The notes beneath the pieces are model-generated. The model had not been told where the DNA came from. It saw only the letters and a list, made by a program, of their open reading frames with translations, and ran no database searches. A program made the position numbers and the translations under genes. A stretch of 64,000 nt of DNA from the NCBI GenBank assembly GCA_036867785.1, contig CP145410.1, positions 1,302,001 through 1,366,000 of the forward strand, read 5' to 3'. Of the stretch, positions 21,086-32,692 are shown one piece after another (the stretch's first letter is position 1; each line of letters starts with the position of its first letter). Source of the DNA: Plasmodiophora brassicae (taxonomy: Eukaryota; Endomyxa: Phytomyxea; Phytomyxea; Plasmodiophorida).

Positions 21086-24000
21086 AGTCGGCGTGCACTT
21101 TGACACGGTCGACGATGACCTGCACCAGCTGGACCGCCTCCTCCTGTTGATCGCGTGTCAGACGACGAACAGCATAAGGTCACCCGAAACGGTGCGTACG
21201 AATCGGGCTGGGGCACCCTGCGCGTCGTAGACGTTGGATTCGGGCGGCACGGGCCCCACCGAATCGTTGCTGGTCATGCTGATCGCGATCTGGTCGAAGC
21301 TTCGTTGCGGCGCCCTGTAGACCGTTACGAACCATTGGGCATCGACGACGCGTGCCCTCTACGTACTGTGGCAGGACGCGGGTCGGCTTCGGCAGGCGAA
21401 CGAACGATGTGACGTACTCCCAAACGGACGCAAGGATGGTTTCGCTGGCGGCCGCGTCGAGGAACGACGCGGGAAGACCGTCGAGCGGATCCTGCTGAAC
21501 GGCGGCAGGGGCGACAGGTTGGACCACGATGGCGGGCATCGGCGACGTCGGCGCCGGCAGACCGAACATTGTCATCAACTTGTACCGCTCGTCATGGAGC
21601 TTCTTGGTGGCGCGATCGTCCTTCGGTGCAGCGGCCGGCTTTGAAATCTCCCGTTCTGGGATGCCGAACGACTGCCGCTTGTCGGCTTGTTGCTTGGCGG
21701 GCTCAGCGGCCGCATGCCCGATCTGGATCAGCTTGGCGGCGAATGAGCACGCCAGGCCCGCCAGAACGACGTCCAGCGCAACGACGATCAAGTAGACCGG
21801 TGTCGTTGCCAGAGGGACGTCGAAGACAGTGCAGACGACCAGGACGATGTCCTTGCCGACCAGCAGGGCGCTGGACGCGGTCGCGTACGTGAACATGACC
21901 TGAGCGACCTTGGCGTTCGACGCTTGCGACCCGGTCAGGCCCGTCAGACGCGTGAACGCGAACACGGCCAATAGGCGCCCGGCTAGGGCGAGGAACACGC
22001 CGCAGGCCAGCATCGTGACGCCACTCGTGAACAGAACCGATTTGCTCAGGGCAAACGACGACCAAGCGGCCCATTCGCGCGGAAGGACCGGCGATAGGAA
22101 CCAGTAGAGCAGAGCGGCGACGGTGACGATACCTAGTGCCGCGTCGATCGCAACGACAACCTGGCGGATGCGACGTGTAAGGCGAAGGGCGTCCTGCGTG
22201 AGGGTGGGCGACATGTGGCAGGCGGCGATGACGGCCAGGAACTTGATGGTGAACATGACAAAGGCGATCAGGACGCCCAGAATCTCGGCGACAACGTCGG
22301 CGAGCGCGCTGGACACGCCGACGATGACGAATGCCGTCTGCAGGATGCGAATGGCGCAGAGGAAGGCGGACAGGGCGTTGATAACGTACAGCGGCATTCG
22401 TGCCGGGCGCTTCGTGATGCCGGCGGGCAGGCCAGCGATGTTGACAGCGGCCATGACCACGACGCAGGCGAACGCGGTGATGATGATCGGGTGCAGGACG
22501 TCGGATACGGCCGTGGATTCCACTGCCGACATGATCCCGGCCAGCGGTGCGGGCGTCGGCGGTGCGGGCGCGGGTGCGGGTGCGGGCGCCGCCGTCACGA
22601 TGGCGAAATCGGTGAGGTGCGTGCATGCACAGGTGACGGCGGACGGTGTCGTGCGATTGACGGTGCACCCTGACGACGTCCAGACGTTCCGGGCCGTGTT
22701 GAAGCTGTTGCAGGCGACGGTGCCGTTGCTGGCCCGACCGTCGTCGAGCTGGATCGTGATTAGGATCGGATCGGTGAGGTTCGCGATCGTCGCTGGCGTC
22801 ACGACGCCGTCGCTGCTCGTCGTGGCCACGTTAACGGACGTGACTTTCGACGACGGTCGTGGCACTGGAACGATGCGAGGGTTCGTGGCCCAGACGGCCT
22901 GCTGGATGCCGACGACGGCCAGCTGGTCTGTGAACAGCGGCAGCGTGTTGGGGAGGTGGACGCAGGTGCCATGGCAGGTCTGCGACAGCGCGTTCGTGGC
23001 CAGGTCGACTTTCCAGGCGGCCGTGCGGAAGTTCGGCGTGTCGATCGTCGCCGCCGGCTGTCCCGGTGACAGGCTTTGCAACTGGGACGCGCCCAGCATG
23101 TCGACGAGCTTGATGACGCGGTCGGACGTCGATGCCGTCACGTTCGGTGACGTCGCAGGGGACGACAGGATGTCGATCACGGATGACACCGAGTTGGCAA
23201 TGGCGACTTGACCGTCAGCGCTCAGCGCCGACGTCGTTGACGACACGTTCATCAAGGTGACCATGAAGTTCAGGGCGCTGACGCCGGTGCTCGAGCTCAC
23301 CTGATTCGGTTTCGCCAGCAGCAATTGCAGGACGGCCGCCTGCGAGTTCAACGACGTCGTCGTCGTCGTCGCCGTCGCGTTGAACGTGTTGATCAGCGCG
23401 TCCACCAGCTGGCTTCGTACCTGCTGTATCGACGACGAGCTGTTGGACAGGGCGTTCAATGCGACGGCGCCCGACTGCAGAATGCCCACCGTCTGCGCCG
23501 ACGTGCTGCCCTGCAACGCCTGGCTGACGATCGACAGCGTCTGCGTCGCCGACAGCGCCTGTGCTCGCGGGATGCATCGTGTGATGGCGGAGACGGGCAA
23601 CGATTGCACGCCGGACGACATGTCGACGGCGTGTACGATCACGGTGATGTTGTACCCGAGCGCAGGCAACCCCTGCGGGAGCATCGTCATCTGCGTTGGG
23701 GACGTTGAGCACAGGCCACCGTTGACGGGGAGTTCGGTCGCGTTCAACGAGAACGAGAACCGGTAGCAGAGCGTTGCCGAGGTGGCGTGCCACCCGAGTG
23801 TTGTCAGGTTGAAGAGCGTCAGTTCGTAGCCGTACGACGGAACAATGAGGGACCCGCCCGAGGGTAGCGGTGCTGGCGCTAACAGGACGGACGAGAACGC
23901 TGATCGCGCGCCGACATGGACAGAGAAGGAGCAGTTGTACAATGACCCGGGCGTGAGAACGTTGGCGTTGAGCTGGATGGCGAACGAGTTCTGTGGCGAC

Positions 24001-27000
24001 CCGCTGCTTAGCACAGATGGGCTGTTCAGGTTGATGCCGCCCGAGCAGGACCAGGTGCTGGAGAACGTGCCGGTGTCCACTGGACCCAGCAGGCGCGCTG
24101 ATAGCACAACGGGCAACGTCGCATCGATCAGCGACGGAGCGGTGATGGACACGTAGAGTGCCCCTGGATTCCGCGAAGACGGCCGAAGCGTTGACACACG
24201 TCGCTTCGTCGTCGGGCGCCTCGATGATGCCTTCCGGGTGGTTGGCCGTCGTGTCGACAGTCGTCGACTAGTGGGCCGCCTCGTAGTCGGTCTACGTGTG
24301 GAAGGCTTCCTGGAGGACGGCCGTCGTCGAGTGCTCGACTGGTTGCGTGCTGATGGTCCGCTGGATGTAGGCCGTCTAGTGGACGACTTGCGTTTCGTCA
24401 GGTGACGCGTTGATGGTTTCCGAGTTGTGAGCGGTGTGCGACTAGTTGGACGAAGCGTTGGTGGCCTGCGAGTTGACGGGGTCCTCGTCGAAGGTTTGTG
24501 GGTCGTTGGGCTTTGAATGGAAGGTTGACGTGAGGTTGGCTTGCGAGTGGACGCGCGACGAGTCGAAGAAACGCGTCGACTGGATGGCCTGCGTGTTGTC
24601 CGTGTCCTTCCCGTCGAGGGCCTTCTCGTCGTTGGTCTCCTCGATGATAACGTCACGATACTGGGTATGAACGTCGACTTCTTGCGAGTGGTCCGATTTC
24701 TTGTCGACGGCCTGCGAGTCGTGGGACGCCTCGTCGAAGGTTTGCGGGTGGTAGGTCGTCTTGTTGTGGGTTTCACCGTTGATGGACGCCTCGTCGTCAG
24801 TCTTCGTGTCGATGCTCGTCTGGTCGAAGGTCTTCGTGTCGTAGGTGTCCTCGTGGTCCGCTTGCGTGTCGATGGTCGCTTCGTTGTTGGCTTACGCGTC
24901 GTCGGTCGCCTTGTCGTGAGCGCGTGCGTTGTGGGCCGCCTTGTCGAAGGTCTCCGCGTAGACGGACGCCTTGTCGAAGGTCTGTGAGTAGACGGACGCC
25001 TCGTAGACGGACGCCTTGTTGTCGGTCTGCGAGTTGTGCGCCTTGCTGTCGTTGGCTTTCGTGTCGTTAGCCGCCTCGTCGTCGGCTTACGAGTTGTTGG
25101 CGTCCTCGACGTTGGACGTTTCGTCGTAGCCTTGCGTGTGGTGGGTTTTCTCGACGTTTGGCGCCTGGTTGTAGGCTTGCGAGTTGTGGGTGTCCTTGTT
25201 GTACCCTTGTGTGATGTTGGGCGCTTCGTTGTAGGCACACGCGTTGTTGGTCGCCTCGTCGTAGGCCTACGTGTTGATGGACGTCTAGTTGTAGGCCTGC
25301 GCGTGCTTGGACGTCTAGTCGTGGGCTTGCGTGAAGTCAGCCGCTTCGTAGTAGGCCTATATGTCGTAGGGCGTCTCGTCGACGGTCTTCGAGTGGTAGG
25401 CCTCCTTGTCGTTGCCTTCCTTGTCGTTGCCTTCCTTGTCGTTGCCTTCCTTGTCGTTGCCTTCCTTGTCGTTGCCTTCCTTGTCGTCGGCTTCCTTGTC
25501 GTTGGCTTCCTCGTTGTCGGTAATCGCGTTGTCGGCTTCCTCGTCGTCGGCCTCTTCGTCGTCGGTTTTCTCGTCGTTGGTGTCCTCGTTGTCGGCTTCC
25601 TTGTCGTCGACTTTTTCGTCGTCGGCTTTCTCGTCGTCGGCTTCCTCGTTGTCGGTTTCCTAGTCGTCGGTTTCCTAGTCGTCGGATTCTTCGTTGTCGC
25701 CTTCCTTGTCGTCGGCTTCCTCGTCGTCGGCTTCCTCGTTGTCGGTTTCCTCGTTGTCGGTTTTCTAGTCGTCGGTTTCCTAGTCGTCGGTTTTCTCGTC
25801 GTTGGTGTCCTCGTTGTCGGCTTCCTTGTCGTCGACTTTTTCGTCGTCGGCTTTCTCGTCGTCGGCTTCCTCGTTGTCGGTTTCCTCGTTGTCGGTTTCC
25901 TTGTCGTCGCCCTCTTCGACGTCGGTTTCCTGGTCGTCGGTTTCCTGGTCGTCGGCTTCCTAGTCGTCGGCTTCCTCGTCGTCGGCCTCTTCGTCGTCGG
26001 TTTTCTCGTCGTTGGAGTCCTCGTTGTCGGCTTCCTTGTCGTCGGCTTTCTCGTCGTTGGAGTCCTCGTTGTCGGTTTCCTCGTTGTCGGTTTCCTCGTT
26101 GTCGGTTTCCGTGTCGTCGCCTTCTTCGACGTCGGTTTCCTGGTGGTCGGTTTCCTGGTCGTCGGCGTCCTAGTCGTCGGCTTCCTAGTCGTCGGCTTCC
26201 TAGTCGTCGGTTTCCTAGTCGTCGGTTTCCTAGTCGTCGGTTTCCTAGTCGTCGGCTTCCTAGTCGTCGGCTTCTTCGTGGTCGGCTTCTTCGTCGTCGA
26301 CTTCCTTGTCGTCGACTTTTTCGTCGTTGGTGTCCTCGTTGTCGGTGTCCTCGTTGTCGGCTTTCTTGTCGTCGCCTTCTTCGACGTCGGTTTCCTGGTC
26401 GTCGGTTTCCAGGTCGTCGGCTTCCTAGTCGTCGGCTTCCTAGTCGTCGGCTTCCTAGTCGTCGGCTTCCTACTCGTCGGCTTCCTAGTCGTCGGCTTCC
26501 TACTCGTCGGCTTCCTAGTCGTCGGTTTCCTAGTCGTCGGCTTTCTCGTCGTTGGAGTCCTCGTTGTCGGTTTCCTCGTTGTCGGCTTTCTTGTCGTCGC
26601 CTTCTTCGACGTCGGTTTCCTGGTCGTCGGTTTCCTGGTCGTCGGCTTCCTAGTCGTCGGCTTCCCAGTCGTCGGCTTCCTAGTCGTCGGCTTCCCAGTC
26701 GTCGGCTTCCTAGTCGTCGGCTTCCTAGTCGTCGGTTTCCTAGTCGTCGGTTTCCTAGTCGTCGGCTTTCTCGTCGTTGGAGTCCTCGTTGTCGGTTTCC
26801 TCGTTGTCGGTTTCCTCGTTGTCGGTTTCCTCGTTGTCGGTTTCCGTGTCGTCGCCTTCTTCGACGTCGGTTTCCTGGTCGTCGGTTTCCTGGTCGTCGG
26901 CGTCCTAGTCGTCGGCTTCCTAGTCGTCGGCTTCCTAGTCGTCGGTTTCCTAGTCGTCGGTTTCCTAGTCGTCGGCTTCCTAGTCGTCGGCTTCCTAGTC

Positions 27001-30000
27001 GTCGGCTTCTTCGTCGTCGGCTTCTTCGTCGTCGACTTCCTTGTCGTCGTCTTTTTCGTCGTTGGTGTCCTCGTTGTCGGTGTCCTCGTTGTCGGCTTTC
27101 TTGTCGTCGCCTTCTTCGACGTCGGTTTCCTGGTCGTCGGTTTCCAGGTCGTCGGCTTCCTAGTCGTCGGCTTCCTAGTCGTCGGCTTCCTAGTCGTCGG
27201 CTTCCTAGTCGTCGGCTTCCTACTCGTCGGCTTCCTAGTCGTCGGCTTCCTACTCGTCGGCTTCCTAGTCGTCGGTTTCCTAGTCGTCGGCTTTCTCGTC
27301 GTTGGAGTCCTCGTTGTCGGTTTCCTCGTTGTCGGTTTCCTCGTTGTCGGTTTCCTCGTTGTCGGTTTCCTCGTTGTCGGTTTCCGTGTCGTCGCCTTCT
27401 TCGACGTCGGTTTCCTGGTGGTCGGTTTCCTGGTCGTCGGCGTCCTAGTCGTCGGCTTCCTAGTCGTCGGCTTCCTAGTCGTCGGCTTCCTAGTCGTCGG
27501 TTTCCTAGTCGTCGGCTTCCTAGTCGTCGGCTTCCTAGTCGTCGGCTTCTTCGTCGTCGGCTTCTTCGTCGTCGGCTTCTTCGTCGTCGACTTCCTTGTC
27601 GTCGACTTTTTCGTCGTTGGTGTCCTCGTTGTCGGTGTCCTCGTTGTCGGCTTTCTTGTCGTCGCCTTCTTCGACGTCGGTTTCCTGGTCGTCGGTTTCC
27701 AGGTCGTCGGCTTCCTAGTCGTCGGCTTCCTAGTCGTCGGCTTCCTAGTCGTCGGCTTCCTAGTCGTCGGCTTCCTAGTCGTCGGCTTCCTAGTCGTCGG
27801 CTTCCTAGTCGTCGGCTTCCTAGTCGTCGACTTCCTAATCGTCGGCTTCTTCGTTGTCGGCTTCCTTGTCGTCGACTTTTTCGTCGTCGGTTTCCTGGTC
27901 GTCGGTTTCCTGGTCGTCGGCGTCCTAGTCGTCGGCTTCCTTGTGGTCGGCTTCCTTGTGGTCGGCTTCCTTGTGGTCGGCTTCCTTGTGGTCGGCTTCC
28001 TAGTCGTCGCCTTCTTCGTCGTCGGTTTCCTCGTTGTCGGTTTCCTCGTTGTCGGCTTCCTTGTCGTCGACTTTTGCGTCGTCGGTTTCCTGGTCGTCGG
28101 TTTCCGGGTCGTCGGCGTCCTAGTCGTCGGGTTCCTTGTGGTCGGCTTCCTAGTCGTCGGCTTCCTAGTCGTCGGCTTCCTAGTCGTCGGCTTCCTAGTT
28201 GTCGGCGTTCTAGTCGACGGCCTAGTCGTCGGTTTCCTAGTCGTCGGTTTCCTGGTCGTCGGCTTCCTAGTCGTCGGCTTCCTAGTCGTCGGCTTCCTAG
28301 TCGTCGGCTTCCTAGTCGTCGGCTTCCTAGTCGTCGGCTTCCTAGTCGTCGGCTTCCTAGTCGTCGGCTTCCTAGTCGTCGGCTTCCTAGTCGTCGGCTT
28401 CCTAGTCGTTGGTTTTCTCGTCGTTGGTGTCCTCGTTGTCGGTTTCCTCGTTGTCGGCTTCCTTGTCGTCGGCTTCTTCGTCGTCGGTAACCGAGTTGTG
28501 GGATTCTTCGTCGTCGGTTTCCTGGTCGTCGGTAACCTCGTTGTTGGCTTCCTTGTCGTTGGTTTCCTTGTCGTCGGCTTCCTCGTTGTCGACTTCATCG
28601 TTGTCAGCTTCCTCGTTGACGGCTTCCTCGTTGTCGGCTTCCTCGTTGTCGGCTTCCTTGTGGTCGCTATCCGCGTTGTCGGTTTCCTCGTTGTCGGCTT
28701 CCTCGTCGTCGGCTTTCTCGTTGTCGGCTCTTTTGTGGTCGGCTTCCTTGTGGTCGGCTTCCTTGTGGTCGGCTTCCTTGTGGTCGGCTTCCTCGTTGTC
28801 GGTAACCGCGTTGTCGGCTTCCTTGTCGGCTTCCTCGTCGTCAGGTTCCTTGTCGTTTGCTTTCTCGTCGTCGGCATTCTGGTTGTCGGCTTCTTCGTCG
28901 TCGGTATCCGCGTTGTCGGCTTCCTTGTCGACTTTTTCGTCGTCGGCTTTCTCGTCGTTGGAGTCCTCGTTGTCGGTTTCCTCGTTGTCGGTTTCCTTGT
29001 CGTCGCCTTCTTCGACGTCGGTTTCCTGGTCGTCGGTTTCCTGGTCGTCGGCGTCCTAGTCGTCGGCTTCCTTGTCGTCGGCTTCTTCGTTGTCGGTTTC
29101 CTCGTCGTCGGTATCCGCGTTGTCGGCTTCTTTGTCGTCGGTTTCCTTGTCGTCGGTAACCGCGTTGTCGGTTTCCTGGTCGTCGCCTTCCTTGTCGTCG
29201 GCTTCCTTGTTGTCGGATTTCTCGTCGTCGGCTTCCTTGTCGTTTGCTTTCTCGTCGTCGGCTTTCTCGTCGTCGGCTTTTTCGTCGTCGGCTTCTTCGT
29301 CGTCGACTTTTGGGTCGTCGGCTTCCTCGTCGTCGACATCCTTGTGGTCGGCTTCCTCGTTGTCGGCATCCTTGTCGTCGGTAACCGCGTTGTCGGTTTC
29401 CTCGTCGTCGCTTTCCTTGTCGTCGGCTTTCTTGTTGTCGGCTTTCTCGTCGTCGGCTTCCTTGTCGTCTGCTTCTTCGTCGTCGGCTTCCTTGTCGTCT
29501 GCTTCTTCGTCGTCGGCTTCCTTGTCGTTGGCTTTTTCGTCGTTGGCGTCTTCGTCGTCGGCTTCTTCGTCGTCGGCTTCCTTGTGGTCGGCTTCCTCGT
29601 TGTCGGCATCCTTGTCGTCGGTAACCGCGTTGTCGGTTTCCTCGTTGTCGCCTTCCTTGTCGTCGGGTTCCTTGTTGTCGGCTTTCTCGTCGTCGGCTTC
29701 CTTGTCGTCGGCTTCTTCGTCGTCGGTTTCCTTGTCGTCGGTAACCGCGTTGTCGGTTTCCTCGTCGTCGGTAACCGCGTTGTCGGCTTCCTTGTCGTCT
29801 GTTTTTTCGTTGTCGGCTTTCTCGTCGTCGGCTTCCTTGTCGTCGGCTTCTTCGTCGTTGGCTTCATCGTTGTCGGTCTGAAGGAAGACGCGCGCTTTGA
29901 TGCCCGTGTCGTCGGGTGTCGGGTAGTCGGCCTTCTCGTCGTAGGCCTGCGAGTAGTAGGCGAACGAGTTGCCGGCTGAGCAGAACGGCAATTAGGCACT

Positions 30001-31210
30001 GTTGCAGCGTGACGCTATATGCCTCTCTGTTGCAACCTGTTTCGATGTTGTTGGATTGGCCAGTAACCTTCTACCAATCATGCGCGACCCTGAATCCGTT
30101 GGCCTTATCGCCCCACCACAGACGTGAGGCAACGCATCGGGATAGTATCGGGATACAGAACCGGAGGCAGGCAGTTGTGGCACGCATGCAAGTGAATCGC
30201 ATCCGGACATGTTTCTGCAGGATCACAGTTATCAGGAGAGAATATCGGATCGTGGTGAATGCATTTACAGACAGGATGCCCGTGGATGGGCCGCCCGTTA
30301 ATGAGAGCAGCGGCTGGAGCAGATCACCAGGTAAATATACGGCACGGCGGTTATCCCGGATATCCCTGGAGTAACAAAGACGTCAGCGTTCTTGCGGCGT
30401 GGAGGTTAACGATGGTCCCGAACAGGATTTTCAACGCGGTCTGGGACGTGAATATCTCGGCAGGTAATGTGGTAATTGACAATGAAGACATGTCCCTGAT
30501 TGACCAGACAGCCGTCAGCACCCTTCCGCGTACGTGATGCAGGTTCCTCTGTGTCGTACAGCCTGGTCAGAAGTGACAATCGGGAAAAGCTGGTGACACC
30601 GAGCGCCGTTATCGGATTATGGGATCTGCCAGCCCTGTCATTCATAATATTCCAAAGCTTAGACACTGCCAAATTACATATCCAATGTGATCAGTGCCGG
30701 CAGATCCGAAAACGCGTCGTCGTCGATTATGGCCAGCCTGTTGTTGTCCAGGTACCTGTGTCCACCGGTGTCATGAATTCATCGAGAGCCATCACGCGGA
30801 GCCTTGCATACAGTCGTTGAAGACTGGACAGAGCGGCGAACGATGCGCCCGTGAGGCGAGTCAGGTCGTTATTCGCCAGCGACCTGACGTATTCAGTGAG
30901 ACTGGGGTCGCGCTTCGACGCTAGCAGTAGAACAATGGCTTACAGAGTGGTCATCAGCGTGGCCGCGGGTAACCTGCTGAACCATGTATGGTCAACGACG
31001 CCTGTTAATGGTGGGTCCCTCCCGCTGAGGATTCTGCAGCAAGCCCCATGTTCAGGTTGACAGTCATCAGTTGGGCGATTCATGCGGCTACATGGACGGT
31101 TCCATTTGGCACCCGACATTGTACCACGTGCAGATGTTTGCCGCGGCATGTGTGAGCAATGCGATCAGCACAAGGGCGCACAGGGAGTGTGCACCCCATA
31201 GTGCATGCAT
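20874..31210 (-). CDS. Giant LRR - (PTTRK)n - GAIN/GPS - 7TM adhesion-GPCR-like receptor
   Basis: One gene of about 10.3 kb encodes roughly 3,200 residues. Order: signal peptide (MHALWGAHSLCALVLIALLT, ATG at 31210) and a short Cys-containing cap; leucine-rich repeats on small exons at 30.4-30.9 kb (LANNDLTRLTGASFAALSSL, YLDNNRLAIIDDDAF, ISHNPITALGVTSFSRL); a Cys-rich linker; a stalk of about 1,900 residues of Pro-Thr-Thr-Arg/Lys repeats (29980-24200); a REJ-like region; a GAIN-like region ending in a GPS motif (WTSSGC...CACTHLTDFAIV, near 22600) with the HL/T cleavage site; seven membrane helices (about 22540-21720); and a cytoplasmic tail. An intron at about 21310-21361 restores the tail frame (LPQ|APQRSFDQIAI). 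A further intron near 21142-21197 appears to join a last exon (EEAVQLVQVIVDRVKV...). If that intron is retained, the protein stops at 21158. A surface receptor with autoproteolysis is inferred; ligand and coupling are unknown. Confidence 0.85.
24200..29980. repeat. 15-bp coding minisatellite of about 5.8 kb with higher-order repeats
   Basis: The unit reads gtcggcttcctagtc or a close variant on the plus strand and encodes KPTTR-type pentapeptides on the minus strand. Nearly the whole span keeps the 15-bp register, so hundreds of units preserve one frame. Larger blocks recur: a marker with gtgtcgtcgccttcttcgac occurs near 26107, 26842 and 27382, and another (ttcttgtcgtcgccttcttc) near 26363, 27098 and 27653. 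Those spacings are about 735 and 540-555 bp, all multiples of 15. At 25412-25483 five units are identical. The right-hand portion (28.5-29.9 kb) has more Leu and Asn variants. Confidence 0.95.
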
Positions 31211-31451
31211 GGGTGGGTTACGCCGCTGCTGACCGGCGATACGCACACCCGCTGACTAACATCAAGGCGACAGACTGCCGCCGCCGACTGCGGCGTACCT
31301 GGACGATCTCTGTACCGCCTGCTATTTGGGGGCTATCACCTGGCCGTGCTGGAAGCGATCGCACAGCCGACATTCCTCTGATGCGGTCGCCCCTGGCCCT
31401 ATGTCTGTATTAGGTGCGGTGTACCCCAAAATAGACGCCGACGAGGTCGTG
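31211..31451. promoter_or_regulatory. Divergent promoter region between receptor and DOPA-dioxygenase-like gene
   Basis: A gap of 241 bp separates two divergent start codons. It must serve both genes. No specific element is recognisable. Confidence 0.4.
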
Positions 31452-32168
31452 ATGCCGACGCCGCACCGCACCCACTCCCAGCAGGGCGCCAGTGCCCGGA
31501 CTGAGCAGTGCGCACTGCGCCGCGTGCGTCAGTGGGACTTGAGTGACCCTGCTGCGGCAGTGCGGCGTTGGTACACTCACTTCCCGTTTGCAATGTGGGC
31601 GGTTTTCCTCTTGGCCGCCATCACGATGAGTGCCGCGGCGCCCGTGCATGACGATGTCGATGACGTCGTGGCGAAGGAGTTTCATTTCCATTTGTACTAC
31701 TTTGTATGGGAACGTCGTTACCAATTTGAGTTGCATGGCGGTGACGTCGTGATCTGACAGCAAACGAACAACGCGTCGTCGGCGTATGCGGCTGAGTTGG
31801 TGACGAGGATCACGGCGATGTCCGCGTCAATGGACACGTTCATCGGCGTGCCTCTGCACCTGAACACGAAACCCGTCGGCCCACACCCGGTCGGGTCGTG
31901 CGAGGTCTGGTGCCCTCGCGAATACTTCGCACGCGCCTATTCCTGGTTCGCCTTGAACCGGGGACCGCTGTCGATCTTAATCCACCCGCTGACGCGTCAC
32001 GAGCTGCGGGACCACACGGATCGCGCCGCCTGGCTCGGGCCATCATTCCGCCTGGATCTATCGGTTCTCTCGCCCCTACTCGACAAACCCCCATTGCAAT
32101 ACCCTGAGTTGCACCTGGGGTACAGCGCCCCCGCCGACGCTGTCACTCGGGTTGCAATGCCGATCTGA
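31452..32168 (+). CDS. DOPA 4,5-dioxygenase-like protein with N-terminal hydrophobic anchor
   Basis: The family cleaves catechol rings extradiol-fashion (DOPA to betalamic-acid precursors in fungi) or acts on unknown catechols. Exon 1 ends in EFHFHLYYF, the metal-site strand with two His. After a 57-nt intron (about 31703-31759, GTATGG donor), exon 2 carries FIGVPLHLNTKPVGPHPVGS, EVWCPREYFARAYSWF, NRGPLSILIHPLT and WLGPSFRLDLS, all family hallmarks. Ahead of the domain is a hydrophobic segment (FAMWAVFLLAAITMSAAAP) that looks like a signal peptide or anchor, so the product may be secreted or membrane bound. That is unusual for a family usually regarded as cytosolic. The 5' ATG at 31452 is the best start; an ATG inside the hydrophobic stretch is an alternative. 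Confidence 0.85.
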
Positions 32169-32251
32169 TACCATCTCCTCAATACACGGGACTTCGTTTG
32201 GAGGATACCCAACAACGAGATCTGGGCAGAAACCAGCCAATATCTTCCTTC

Positions 32252-32662
32252 ATGGCGTCTGAATCGTCGAACTCGAGCCCGACTTCGACCGCGTCATCGC
32301 AATCCTCACGGTCGTCACGATCATCGGGATCAACGCGAACGAGCAGACAGTGGCTCCAGAACAAGGTGATCCGAATCGGGGATGAGTACCAGGCAACGAT
32401 CAAGCAGAGACGAGCGAGCTCGCCTGACGACATTGAGCGTGACCGGCCGGTCTGCGTATGGAGGTCAGGGATGGTGCCGACACTTGTGGTTGACGACTAC
32501 TTGGCAGAGACAAGCTGCGATCCTGAACGTCTTCATCTGCTTCTACACCTCATGGAGTATGATGTTCCAGGCGCGAAAGGACTTGCAAGCATGTCACTGG
32601 GAGACGTGCCCCCTTACAAGCGCGCGAAGCTAACAGACGCCTCCCATTCTGATACAGCGTAA
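32252..32662 (+). CDS. Small ELM2-domain protein
   Basis: The 136-residue product has a Ser-rich N-terminus and then an ELM2-like domain: VIRIGDEYQATI, followed by a helical part (DDYLAETSCDPERLHLLLHL, EYDVPGAKGLASM). ELM2 domains recruit histone deacetylases in MIER, RCOR and MTA proteins, where a SANT domain normally follows. No SANT domain is present here, and the stop is followed within 31 bp by the convergent talin-like gene. A stand-alone ELM2 chromatin adaptor is the likely reading. The first ATG of the frame is at 32252; upstream codons lack one. Confidence 0.65.
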   Translation: MASESSNSSPTSTASSQSSRSSRSSGSTRTSRQWLQNKVIRIGDEYQATIKQRRASSPDDIERDRPVCVWRSGMVPTLVVDDYLAETSCDPERLHLLLHLMEYDVPGAKGLASMSLGDVPPYKRAKLTDASHSDTA

Positions 32663-32692
32663 ATTGAAGTGGTACATCCAACCAATATATTG

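Noticed and set aside
21703-22668. Long alternative frame across the 7TM region, rich in His and Arg
   Set aside because: A frame-shifted shadow of the receptor; the other frame gives seven clean membrane helices and a GPS motif.
25036-29979. 1,647-codon open frame on the plus strand made of VVGFL-type pentapeptides
   Set aside because: It is the antisense of the PTTRK coding repeat. A 15-bp unit without stops is open on both strands by necessity, there is no domain at either end, and the minus-strand reading continues into real domains.
24200-29980. A possible CRISPR-like array
   Set aside because: There are no unique spacers between repeats; the units are contiguous 15-mers in a coding frame, and the organism is a eukaryote.
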